Below are positions 6,887-14,779 of a stretch of DNA of 64,000 nt, in pieces. The position numbers were made by a program, and so were the translations under genes. The notes beneath the pieces were generated by a model. The model ran no database searches, was not told where the DNA came from, and was given only the letters and a program-made list of their open reading frames with translations. Numbering within the stretch: the stretch's first letter is position 1; the number at the start of each line of letters is the position of its first letter. Source of the stretch: an uncultured Cellulophaga sp. (GTDB lineage: Bacteria > Bacteroidota > Bacteroidia > Flavobacteriales > Flavobacteriaceae); NCBI GenBank assembly GCA_947496695.1, contig CANMEI010000003.1:284109-348108 (forward strand), read 5' to 3'.

Positions 6887-7795
6887 ATGAAACTGACTAT
6901 ACTTGGTTGTTACGCAGCAACGCCTCGAACAATGACCAACCCAACGTCACAAGTTCTAGAAATTAAAAATCATATGTTTTTAATTGATTGCGGAGAGGGT
7001 ACACAAGTTCAGTTACGGAAGCATAAAATCAGATTTTCTAAAATCAATCATATATTTATTTCGCACTTACATGGTGATCATTTTTTTGGTTTACCTGGTT
7101 TGGTTTCTACGTTTCGCTTGTTAGGTCGTGAAGCAGAAATGCATATTTATGGACCAAAAGGTATTGAGGAAGCTATTAATTTACTTTTAAAATTAGGCAA
7201 CTCTTACACCAATTATAATCTAGTTTTTCATGAACTGACGAGTAAAGAGTCTGTTATGGTTTATGAAGATGATAAAGTTTCTGTGCAAACAATACCATTA
7301 AAACACAGAGTGTATACTAATGGTTTTTTATTCAAAGAAAAATTGGCTCCTAGAACTTTAAATGTTGATATAGCAAATAGTTACGGGATTGAAAAATGTT
7401 ATTTTCAGAATATAAAAAATGGAAAGGATATTGTTTTAAACAATGGCCAAACAATTAAAAACAGTGAATTAACTTTTGACCCGCCTAAGCCTAAAAGTTA
7501 TGCCTTTTGTAGTGACACTGCATACAAACCAGACATTGTTCCGATTATAAAAAATGTTGATGTTTTGTATCATGAAGCTACATTTTTAGAAGCACAAGCT
7601 GCTTTAGGACCAAAAACAAAACACTCAACAGCAAAAGAAGCTGCCTCTATTGCTAAACAAGCCAATGTTGGTCAATTAATATTAGGGCATTACTCTACAC
7701 GCTATAAATCTATTGAGTTATTTAAAGAGGAAGCTCTAGAAGTTTTTGAGAATGTTTTGTTAGCAGATGATGGCAAAGAATTCGTTTTTAAATAA
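6887..7795 (+). CDS. rnz: Ribonuclease Z
   Basis: This is a metallo-beta-lactamase-fold tRNA 3'-processing endonuclease of about 302 residues. The diagnostic start MKLTILGCYAATPR is followed by DCGEGTQVQLRKH, the metal motif SHLHGDHFFGLPGL, CSDTAYKP, YHEATF and LGHYSTRYK, all RNase Z signatures. It removes 3' trailers from tRNA precursors. Two tandem ATGs (6884, 6887) precede the conserved sequence; the second is chosen because it gives the usual N-terminus. It follows the pyrB-associated small gene closely. Confidence 0.95.
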   Translation: MKLTILGCYAATPRTMTNPTSQVLEIKNHMFLIDCGEGTQVQLRKHKIRFSKINHIFISHLHGDHFFGLPGLVSTFRLLGREAEMHIYGPKGIEEAINLLLKLGNSYTNYNLVFHELTSKESVMVYEDDKVSVQTIPLKHRVYTNGFLFKEKLAPRTLNVDIANSYGIEKCYFQNIKNGKDIVLNNGQTIKNSELTFDPPKPKSYAFCSDTAYKPDIVPIIKNVDVLYHEATFLEAQAALGPKTKHSTAKEAASIAKQANVGQLILGHYSTRYKSIELFKEEALEVFENVLLADDGKEFVFK

Positions 7796-7954
7796 CATAA
7801 TCTCCATTTCTTACAACGCATTGTTTGTTATTTTTATGCAAAACTTCTGTTACACTTAAAAATAACTCATATTTATCGTATAAATAACATCTAGATTTTT
7901 CGTGTTTTGCTATCTTTTCAGTACTTTGTTACACTTGTTTTAGAAGACTAAAAA

Positions 7955-8599
7955 ATGCAAAAAGACTTAGGAGATTACAGAAAAGTTTATGCTAAAAGTG
8001 AATTGGAAGAAACGAGTATTTCTGACAACCCAATGGAACTTTTTCAAAAGTGGTTTTACGAAACCGAAGCCTCTGAAGGTGTTGATGAACCTAATGCAAT
8101 GACGGTATCAACGATTGGTTTAGATGGGTTTCCTAAAAATAGAGTGGTATTACTAAAAAAATACACGCACGAAGGTTTCATATTTTACACTAATTATGAT
8201 AGCGAAAAAGGAAAAGCAATTGCAAAAAATCCAAATGTTTGTATTTCTTTCTTTTGGCCTTTTATGGAACGTCAAATAATCATAAAAGGAAAGGCTGAAA
8301 AAATTGCTCAAAATTTATCTGATGGCTATTTTGAATCAAGACCAGACGGAAGTAAATTAGGCGCTATAGTATCAAACCAAAGTAGCGTAATACCTTCTAG
8401 GGCTGTTCTAGAAGAAAAATTAAAAAATTTAGAAAAAGAATACAAATCAAAAGAAATTCATCGTCCTGAAAATTGGGGTGGTTATATTGTGAAACCTATT
8501 TCTGTAGAGTTTTGGCAAGGCAGACCAAACCGTTTACATGATAGAATTAGGTATTCTTTACACGATATCGATTGGAAAATTGAACGTTTAGCACCCTAA
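7955..8599 (+). CDS. pdxH: Pyridoxamine 5'-phosphate oxidase
   Basis: The 214-residue protein matches PdxH over its full length. The FMN-binding region is PKNRVVLLKKYTHEGFIFYT with YDSEKGKAIAKNPNVCISFFW. The C-terminal signature EFWQGRPNRLHDRI is that of PNPOx. It oxidises pyridoxine or pyridoxamine 5'-phosphate to pyridoxal 5'-phosphate with FMN and oxygen. It stands 32 bases before a histidine-phosphatase gene on the same strand. The 159 bases upstream hold two TGTTACACTT copies but no recognised operator. Confidence 0.95.
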   Translation: MQKDLGDYRKVYAKSELEETSISDNPMELFQKWFYETEASEGVDEPNAMTVSTIGLDGFPKNRVVLLKKYTHEGFIFYTNYDSEKGKAIAKNPNVCISFFWPFMERQIIIKGKAEKIAQNLSDGYFESRPDGSKLGAIVSNQSSVIPSRAVLEEKLKNLEKEYKSKEIHRPENWGGYIVKPISVEFWQGRPNRLHDRIRYSLHDIDWKIERLAP

Positions 8600-8630
8600 A
8601 AGTAATTTTATAATTAAAAACAGTTATAAA

Positions 8631-9116
8631 TTGAAAACATTAATACTAATGCGCCACGGAAAATCATCGTGGGATTTACCAGTTTCAGATATAGATAGAG
8701 CATTAAATGAACGTGGAGTTAACGATGCTTATTTAGTAGCAACTACTTTTAAAAAATCAAACTTAAAAATAGATGCAATGTTTTCTAGTCCTGCAAATAG
8801 AGCATTACATACGGCAATGATAACGTCACGTACTATAAATTTTCCATTATCAGATTTTCAAATTTCAAATGATTTATATGATTTTTCAGGAGATTCTGTA
8901 ATGCAATTTGTAAAAGAATTGAATAACAAACTAAACACCGTAATGATATTTGGTCATAACCATGCCTTTACAGAAATTGCAACCACATGGGGTAATTATT
9001 ATATTGGCAATGTACCAACTGCAGGTTTAGTAAAAATAAATTTTGATGTAGATTCTTGGAGTGAAGTCTCTAAAGGAAAAATAGAAACAACCATATTCCC
9101 AAAACAACTAAAGTAA
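8631..9116 (+). CDS. SixA-type histidine phosphatase
   Basis: The 161-residue protein carries the phosphohistidine motif LMRHGKSSWD near the N-terminus, SSPANRALHTA in the middle and FGHNHAFTEI for the second catalytic His. The compact length matches SixA rather than larger phosphoglycerate mutases. The start is TTG 8631; no ATG precedes the conserved motif. SixA-type enzymes dephosphorylate phosphohistidine. The gene ends 2 bases before ppk1, so it belongs to a polyphosphate-related operon, although its own substrate is not shown. Confidence 0.88.
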   Translation: MKTLILMRHGKSSWDLPVSDIDRALNERGVNDAYLVATTFKKSNLKIDAMFSSPANRALHTAMITSRTINFPLSDFQISNDLYDFSGDSVMQFVKELNNKLNTVMIFGHNHAFTEIATTWGNYYIGNVPTAGLVKINFDVDSWSEVSKGKIETTIFPKQLK

Positions 9117-9118
9117 GC

Positions 9119-11191
9119 ATGATAAAAAATAAAAATCAATATATAAATAGAGAAATAAGTTGGTTAGATTTTAACAAGCGTGTACTTCAAGAAAGTGCTG
9201 ACAAAAAGGTGCCGTTAATTGAAAGACTTCGTTTTTTAGGTATTTTCTCTAATAATTTAGATGAATTTTTTAAAGTGCGTTACGCAACAGTAAAACGTAT
9301 TGTTGAAGCAGGAAAATCAGGTAAAAGTGCTTTGGGTGGTGAAATAGCTAAAGATTTACTTGAAGAGATTACAAAAGTTGTTATTCAACAACAAAGCGAA
9401 AGTCTTGATATCTTAAAGCAAGTTGAAACCGAGCTTGAAAATGAAGGTATTTATATTATTGATGAAACTGAAATTTCTGAATCACAAGATGAATTTATAA
9501 AAAACTACTTTACCAATAAGGTAAGTCCAGTTTTAATGACAATTATCTTAAATGATTTACGTGAGTTTCCTGTTTTAAAAGATACCGCTGCATATTTAGC
9601 AACTAAAATAGTTTTAAATAAGGAGCCAGGGGAAAGCGAAGTAAAAAACAGATATGCACTAATTGAAATTCCAAAAGGGATTGATCGTTTTGTAGAGTTA
9701 CCTAAAGAAGATGGTAAAAGCTATATTATAATTTTAGATGACTTAATCAGGTATTGTTTAAATAATATTTTCACAATGTTTGAATATCAAGAGATATCTG
9801 CTCACATGATTAAAATTACGCGTGATGCAGAATTAGATATTGACAATGATTTAAGTAAGAGTTTTATCGAGAAAATATCTAGCAGTGTTGAACATAGAAA
9901 AATTAGTGACCCTGTTCGTTTTGTATATGATAAAAACATTGCTACAGACACTCTTATGTTTTTGAAAGAGAAAATGAACATTGAAGATACTGATAGTGTT
10001 ATTCCTGGTGGAAAATATCATAATAGGCGTGATTACATGGGCTTCCCTAGTTTAGGAAGACAAGATTTATTATATAAAAAAATTAAACCACTACCTGTAA
10101 AAGGGCTAAGTTTACAAGGTAGTTTGTTTGATAGTATTGCTCAAAAAGATTATTTGCAATACACACCATACCATACCTTCTCATACATTATAAAATTTTT
10201 AAGAGAAGCTGCACTAGATCCAAAAGTAAAAACTATAAAAATTACAGTATACCGTTTAGCTAATAACTCACAAGTAGCTGCATCATTAATCAACGCAGTT
10301 AAAAATGGAAAACAAGTTACTGTACAAATTGAGTTACAAGCACGTTTTGATGAGCAAGCAAATATTGAATATGCTGAGCAGTTACAAGCAGAAGGTGTAA
10401 AATTAATATTTGGTGTTCCAGGCTTAAAAGTACACAGTAAAATTTGCTTGATTGAACGCGAAGAAGAAAACGAAATAAAACGTTACGGTTTTGTAAGTAC
10501 AGGTAATTTCAATGAAGGTACAGCTCGTATTTATACGGATTATACTTTGTTTACTGCAGATGATATGTTGTTAAAAGAGTTGAATAAGGTTTTTGATTTT
10601 TTTGAAACAACTTATAAAATTAATAAATACAAACATTTAATAGTATCACCCCATTATACTAAAAATGTATTTAGAAAATTGATTGATACAGAAATTGAAA
10701 ATGCTAAAGCAGGTAAAGAAGCATATATTAAAATTAAAATGAACAGCTTTACATCATATAAAATGGTTGATAAGTTGTATGAAGCTAGCAATGCTGGTGT
10801 AAAAATTCAATTAATCATTAGAGGTATTTGTTGTTTAATTCCTGGAGTAAAAGGGATGAGTGAAAATATTGAAGCAATCAGTGTGGTTGATAAATTTTTA
10901 GAACACACACGCCAATTTATTTTCGCAAATGGTGGTGATCCAAAAGTGTTTATTTCTTCTGCTGATTGGATGACTCGTAATTTAGATTACAGAGTTGAGG
11001 TTGGATGCCCAATTTACGACAATGATATAAAGCAAGAATTAATTGAAACTTTTGAAATTACTTGGAAAGATAATTTGAAAGCCCGAATTTTCTCAATTAA
11101 CCAAGATAATGCATATAGAAAAATAGAAGGCCCAGAATTACGTTCTCAATTTGAACTTTATCAGTATTACGAAGCAAAATTAAAATCTTAA
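9119..11191 (+). CDS. ppk1: Polyphosphate kinase 1
   Basis: This is a full-length 690-residue PPK1: N-terminal domain (YINREISWLDFNKRVLQE), head domain, and two PLD-like C-terminal domains. His439 in LKVHSKICLIE is the probable autophosphorylated residue, and the second conserved His is His596 in EHTRQFIF. STGNFNEGTA and ISSADWMTRNLDYRVEVG are further PPK1 signatures. It reversibly transfers the ATP gamma-phosphate to polyphosphate. It sits between sixA (2-base gap) and ppx (10-base gap). Confidence 0.97.
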   Translation: MIKNKNQYINREISWLDFNKRVLQESADKKVPLIERLRFLGIFSNNLDEFFKVRYATVKRIVEAGKSGKSALGGEIAKDLLEEITKVVIQQQSESLDILKQVETELENEGIYIIDETEISESQDEFIKNYFTNKVSPVLMTIILNDLREFPVLKDTAAYLATKIVLNKEPGESEVKNRYALIEIPKGIDRFVELPKEDGKSYIIILDDLIRYCLNNIFTMFEYQEISAHMIKITRDAELDIDNDLSKSFIEKISSSVEHRKISDPVRFVYDKNIATDTLMFLKEKMNIEDTDSVIPGGKYHNRRDYMGFPSLGRQDLLYKKIKPLPVKGLSLQGSLFDSIAQKDYLQYTPYHTFSYIIKFLREAALDPKVKTIKITVYRLANNSQVAASLINAVKNGKQVTVQIELQARFDEQANIEYAEQLQAEGVKLIFGVPGLKVHSKICLIEREEENEIKRYGFVSTGNFNEGTARIYTDYTLFTADDMLLKELNKVFDFFETTYKINKYKHLIVSPHYTKNVFRKLIDTEIENAKAGKEAYIKIKMNSFTSYKMVDKLYEASNAGVKIQLIIRGICCLIPGVKGMSENIEAISVVDKFLEHTRQFIFANGGDPKVFISSADWMTRNLDYRVEVGCPIYDNDIKQELIETFEITWKDNLKARIFSINQDNAYRKIEGPELRSQFELYQYYEAKLKS

Positions 11192-11201
11192 AAACAATAT
11201 A

Positions 11202-12089
11202 TTGAAAGTTAGAAAATACGCGGCAATTGATATAGGCTCTAACGCTGTTCGATTATTAACGCATAATATAATAGAAGAAAAAAATAAAAAAGCACAATTC
11301 AGAAAGAGCTCATTAGTAAGGGTTCCTGTTCGTTTAGGTGAAGATTCTTTTACTGTTGGTGAAATTTCAGATCGTAATGCCGATAGAATTGTTGATACCA
11401 TGAAAGCATTTAAACTATTAATGGATGTTGCTGGTGTTGAAAAATACATGGCGTGTGCTACATCTGCTATGCGTGAAGCTAATAATGGTTTAGAAATTAT
11501 TAAACGTGTAAAAGATGAAGCGGCTATTGATATTGAATTAATTGACGGTAAAAAAGAAGCTGCTATAATTGCATCAACTGATTTAAAACAATTAATGCAA
11601 GACGGAAAATCATACTTGTATATTGATGTTGGTGGTGGTAGTACCGAGTTTACCTTTTTTACAGAAGGGAAAATTAAAGTTTCTAAATCTTTTAAATTAG
11701 GTACAGTTCGCTTATTAAATAATATGGTTGGCGAAAGTACATGGCTAAAGTTACAAGAGTGGATTAAAGATCAGATGAAAACTATTGATGAAGTTTCCAT
11801 TATTGGCTCTGGAGGAAACATCAATAAACTCCATAAAATATCAGGTAGAAAAGAAGGGGAAGCCTTATCTGCATTATGGCTTAAAGCACAATATAATTTT
11901 CTAAATAGCCTTACATACGAAGAAAGAATATCTGAATTAGGATTAAACCCTGATAGAGCTGATGTTATTATTCCTGCAACCAAAATATTTTTATCGGCTG
12001 CAAAATGGTGTGGAGCTAAAAAAATTCATGTACCAAAAATTGGACTTTCAGATGGTATTATAAAAACATTGTATTACGCGGATAAATAA
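11202..12089 (+). CDS. ppx: Ppx/GppA-family exopolyphosphatase
   Basis: The 295-residue protein has the actin-like ATPase fold of Ppx/GppA, with phosphate loop 1 AAIDIGSNAVRLL and loop 2 YIDVGGGSTEFTFF. Only the core two-domain part is present, as in short Bacteroidota homologues, without the HD-like C-terminal domain of E. coli Ppx. It should hydrolyse terminal phosphates from polyphosphate or pppGpp. The start is TTG 11202, directly before the conserved KYAAIDIGSN. Position behind ppk1 favours polyphosphate as substrate. Confidence 0.92.
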   Translation: MKVRKYAAIDIGSNAVRLLTHNIIEEKNKKAQFRKSSLVRVPVRLGEDSFTVGEISDRNADRIVDTMKAFKLLMDVAGVEKYMACATSAMREANNGLEIIKRVKDEAAIDIELIDGKKEAAIIASTDLKQLMQDGKSYLYIDVGGGSTEFTFFTEGKIKVSKSFKLGTVRLLNNMVGESTWLKLQEWIKDQMKTIDEVSIIGSGGNINKLHKISGRKEGEALSALWLKAQYNFLNSLTYEERISELGLNPDRADVIIPATKIFLSAAKWCGAKKIHVPKIGLSDGIIKTLYYADK

Positions 12090-12102
12090 ATTCTTATCCG
12101 TG
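12077..12102. terminator. Convergent hairpin between ppx and miaE
   Basis: CGGATAA (12079-12085) pairs with TTATCCG (12094-12100) across 8 bases. It covers the end of ppx and the stop of the convergent miaE gene. The genes are only 4 bases apart, so this small hairpin is the only candidate terminator seen; it has no clear T-run. Confidence 0.4.
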
Positions 12103-12675
12103 TATACTTTCTTTTTTACTCAAGTCTTTCATAATTTCAGCTTCAAAAGAAAGTAGATCATTCCATTTTTGATTCACCTCTGCTTCATCACCATATTTAC
12201 GAGCAAATTTTAAAAACATAGTATAGTGACTTGCTTCACTAACCATAAGTTTGTGGTAAAATTCAGCCAACTCCTTATCTTTTAATTCTTCTGATAATAG
12301 CCTGAAACGCTCACAACTACGAGCTTCAATTAAAGCTGCATAAAGTAAACGATGGACTAATTGTGTAGTTCTACTACCGCCTTTAGGAAAAAATTTAAGT
12401 AAAGCAACCACATACTCATCTTTTCTATCTCTACCCAATACATTTCCTCTAGCAATAATACGATCATGAACCATTTTAAAATGTCCCATTTCTTCACGTA
12501 CTAAAGCCACCATTTCTTGCACCAACTCAGTATATTCAGGAAAAGAAACAATTAATGATACAGCAGTACTTGCTGCCTTTTGTTCACAATATGCATGATC
12601 AGTAAGAATCTCGTCTATATTCTTTTCAACAATATTTACCCATCTAGGGTCAGTTGGTAATTTAAGTCCTAACAT
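12094..12675 (-). CDS. miaE: tRNA-(ms2io6A) hydroxylase, MiaE-like
   Basis: From the minus-strand ATG at 12675 the product has 193 residues. MLGLKLPTDPRWV is the usual N-terminus; a TTG seven codons upstream is less likely. It is a ferritin-like four-helix protein with di-iron ligand patterns ILTDHAYCEQKAAS, EEMGHFKMVHDRI, ALIEARSCERF and MVSEASHYTMFLKF. MiaE hydroxylates 2-methylthio-N6-isopentenyladenosine at position 37 of some tRNAs. It converges on ppx with a 4-base gap. Confidence 0.93.
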   Translation of the reverse strand: MLGLKLPTDPRWVNIVEKNIDEILTDHAYCEQKAASTAVSLIVSFPEYTELVQEMVALVREEMGHFKMVHDRIIARGNVLGRDRKDEYVVALLKFFPKGGSRTTQLVHRLLYAALIEARSCERFRLLSEELKDKELAEFYHKLMVSEASHYTMFLKFARKYGDEAEVNQKWNDLLSFEAEIMKDLSKKESIHG

Positions 12676-12896
12676 AACTAGTATAATTCTGTTCAAATGT
12701 ACAAGGAAACAGTATCACATCAAAACAGTTGATTATTTTGGTTTTGAAAAAATCAACTTATATATTAAAAAACACTTTTACTTAAAGTATTACTGTGTTC
12801 ACTGATTATATTAAAATTTTCTTAAAAATAAGAACTAAATTGGATTCTAGTTTGTAATTCATGTACCCCATTTTTTAATCGCAAAATAAAATATAA

Positions 12897-13946
12897 ATGA
12901 AACAATTTAAATTTAACTTACTCACTTTAATATTATTTACATGTTCATTATCATCATGTAGTAGTGATAGTAGCAGTAGTGACGATGATGATTCTAACAC
13001 ATCAGAAACTACCACACTTGTGCTTAACACTGAATTATTTTCAGAATATTCAAGAATTAGTGATTTTGAATTGGTTGATTGTACTCTTTCAGATGGTACA
13101 GAAACCCAATGCTATAAAGTTTCTTATCAAAATATAAGAGAAAACGTAACGGTTGTTTGCCCTGAATATGAAGATGACCTTGGTGGATTGGGTGTTTACA
13201 CAGGTACTGATGGACTTACTGGTGAAGGTCTTAGATCTTTAGATGCTGAATTATGGGCAGATTTTGAAGCCGATGGTTATGAAATTATTAATGAAGATGG
13301 GACTGTTAATATTCAAATTCCAGCTGGTGGGCCTGGTTCTGGTTTTATAGAAGAAGGTTCTGGTATAAGTGGATCTTGTTTAGATGCTGAATTAGATGAA
13401 ACCTATTTAATAACCTACTACATTCCTGCTTATCCTGTAAAAACAACCACAGAATCTACCACAAATACTACAGACTATTGGGGAATTTCACTAGATGGTT
13501 TTCCTTTTGCTGAAAAACCGCCATCGTCTGCGAGTAATGTTGGTGTAGCTATTCCTGGATTAGATACTTGTGGTGGTCATTCACAACCTGACGGACCTTA
13601 CCATTACCACCTTATTCCTCAAGTAATTGATGCTTTATTAGAACAAGAAGGAATTGATAGGACTTGTAGTTTTATAGACCAATCTAGTAACACCATATTA
13701 GGTTATGCAAAAGATGGTTTCCCCATGTATGGATATGAAGATTCTGATGGAACGACACCTAGTGATTTAGATGATTGTAACGGGCATATACATGAAACAG
13801 ATGATTTTCCTGATGGAATCTATCATTATCATATTACAAATGAAATAGACTCTAATAGCGATACTGGATACACTAACATTTTGCCATGTACATATGGCGC
13901 AACAGTAGTTAGTGATGACTTTTCAAGTGTTAGTATTTCTGAGTAA
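12897..13946 (+). CDS. YHYH-domain lipoprotein (copy 1)
   Basis: The 349-residue lipoprotein has Cys21 in SLSSC, then a Ser/Asp-rich linker. An N-terminal domain contains DCTLSDGTETQCYKV and paired cysteines, ending ITYYIPAYP (about residue 180). The C-terminal YHYH domain has YHYH at 235-238 and 309-312, GYAKDGFPMYGY between them, and DLDDCNGHIHE before the second. The dense His/Tyr/Asp pattern suggests metal binding, but the biochemical role of this family is unknown to me. The N-terminal domain recurs in the copy at 35.5 kb. Both copies are followed by a gene for a membrane-anchored partner; here a hairpin at 13961 separates them. Confidence 0.85.
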   Translation: MKQFKFNLLTLILFTCSLSSCSSDSSSSDDDDSNTSETTTLVLNTELFSEYSRISDFELVDCTLSDGTETQCYKVSYQNIRENVTVVCPEYEDDLGGLGVYTGTDGLTGEGLRSLDAELWADFEADGYEIINEDGTVNIQIPAGGPGSGFIEEGSGISGSCLDAELDETYLITYYIPAYPVKTTTESTTNTTDYWGISLDGFPFAEKPPSSASNVGVAIPGLDTCGGHSQPDGPYHYHLIPQVIDALLEQEGIDRTCSFIDQSSNTILGYAKDGFPMYGYEDSDGTTPSDLDDCNGHIHETDDFPDGIYHYHITNEIDSNSDTGYTNILPCTYGATVVSDDFSSVSISE

Positions 13947-13960
13947 ATAAATAATATTAT

Positions 13961-13995
13961 AACGTATTTATAAAATTGATTTTTATAAATACGTT
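13961..13995. terminator. Perfect 15-bp hairpin between YHYH gene and partner gene
   Basis: AACGTATTTATAAAA (13961-13975) pairs perfectly with 13981-13995 across the loop TTGAT. It lies 14 bases after the YHYH stop and 18 bases before the next start. It lacks a long T-run, so it may be a partial terminator or an RNA-stability element that sets the ratio of the two products. Confidence 0.55.
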
Positions 13996-14013
13996 TAATT
14001 TTTATACCATGAT

Positions 14014-14646
14014 ATGAATATATTGATCAAAAAAAATCTTTTCAGCTTTTTTTTATTATTACAATGCAGTTTGTTTGCTCACAATTCAAATATTTCTAGC
14101 TTAAGACTCAACATTCAAGGAAATGGAGCAATTCTCGAATTTAGTTTATCTCAATATGGAATAGAGCAAGCTCTTATAAAAAAATATCCTGATTTAAATT
14201 TAAAAACTATAGAGTCAGATGATTTTAAAGAAATTTTAATTAAATACATCAAAGAAAATGTTATCCTTTATGTGAATGGGACTCTTTTAGAAATAGGCAC
14301 AGGTGTAATTAGATTACAAAGTCATCAATCTGATTTAAAATTTAAGGTAACTAATTTACCTAAAGACCCAAAATACATAGATATAGATGCCCACTGTTTT
14401 CAAGAAAATAAAAACCAAAAAATTTTTTTTAGACTTATTTATAATGGCTTGACTGCAAGAGTTGAATTAAGTGAAGTTAATAACTTTAAATCAAGATTTA
14501 ACATAAATGAAAATCAAATTACAGTTACAAAAAACACAAGTTTAATAAACCTTAACAGCAGTTATTTTATTTGGTCTGTTATTACAGTTTTTATCATAAT
14601 TATCATGATAGTGTTTTTCCTAAAACTACGCAAAAATAAAAATTGA
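14014..14646 (+). CDS. Secreted domain with C-terminal membrane anchor, resembling HupE N-terminal domain (copy 1)
   Basis: The 210-residue protein has a signal peptide (residues 1-22, ending before AHNSN), a beta-rich extracytoplasmic domain and one C-terminal helix (about 182-204) followed by LRKNKN. The mature start AHNS, then SLSQYGIEQALIKKYPDL, IKENVILYVNGTLLEIG and a closing beta-rich segment, follow the order I remember for the extracellular N-terminal domain of HupE/UreJ-like membrane proteins. Here one anchor helix replaces the multi-helix channel. A paralogue with the same layout is at 36529. The resemblance is by eye, not from an alignment. It should face the periplasm and act with the YHYH lipoprotein encoded just upstream. 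Confidence 0.65.
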   Translation: MNILIKKNLFSFFLLLQCSLFAHNSNISSLRLNIQGNGAILEFSLSQYGIEQALIKKYPDLNLKTIESDDFKEILIKYIKENVILYVNGTLLEIGTGVIRLQSHQSDLKFKVTNLPKDPKYIDIDAHCFQENKNQKIFFRLIYNGLTARVELSEVNNFKSRFNINENQITVTKNTSLINLNSSYFIWSVITVFIIIIMIVFFLKLRKNKN

Positions 14647-14779
14647 ATACCCAAGAATAATAGTAAATAATAGAAGGTTTTTAATGCTATTTTTGATTGT
14701 TCATTAAAAAATAGTTCTAGTAAAATTTAGATTAAATATATTGTTTTTAAAATGGTAGGTTGTGTTTAGAAATACTAGA

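Noticed and set aside
7796..7954. Two TGTTACACTT copies before pdxH as a regulator site
   Set aside because: They are direct repeats about 80 bases apart without symmetry; no regulator is known to me for such a site and chance cannot be excluded.
12720..12896. Inverted TTGATT/AATCAA segment upstream of YHYH copy 1 as an operator
   Set aside because: Arms are short and AT-rich with a wide gap; such pairs occur by chance in this composition.
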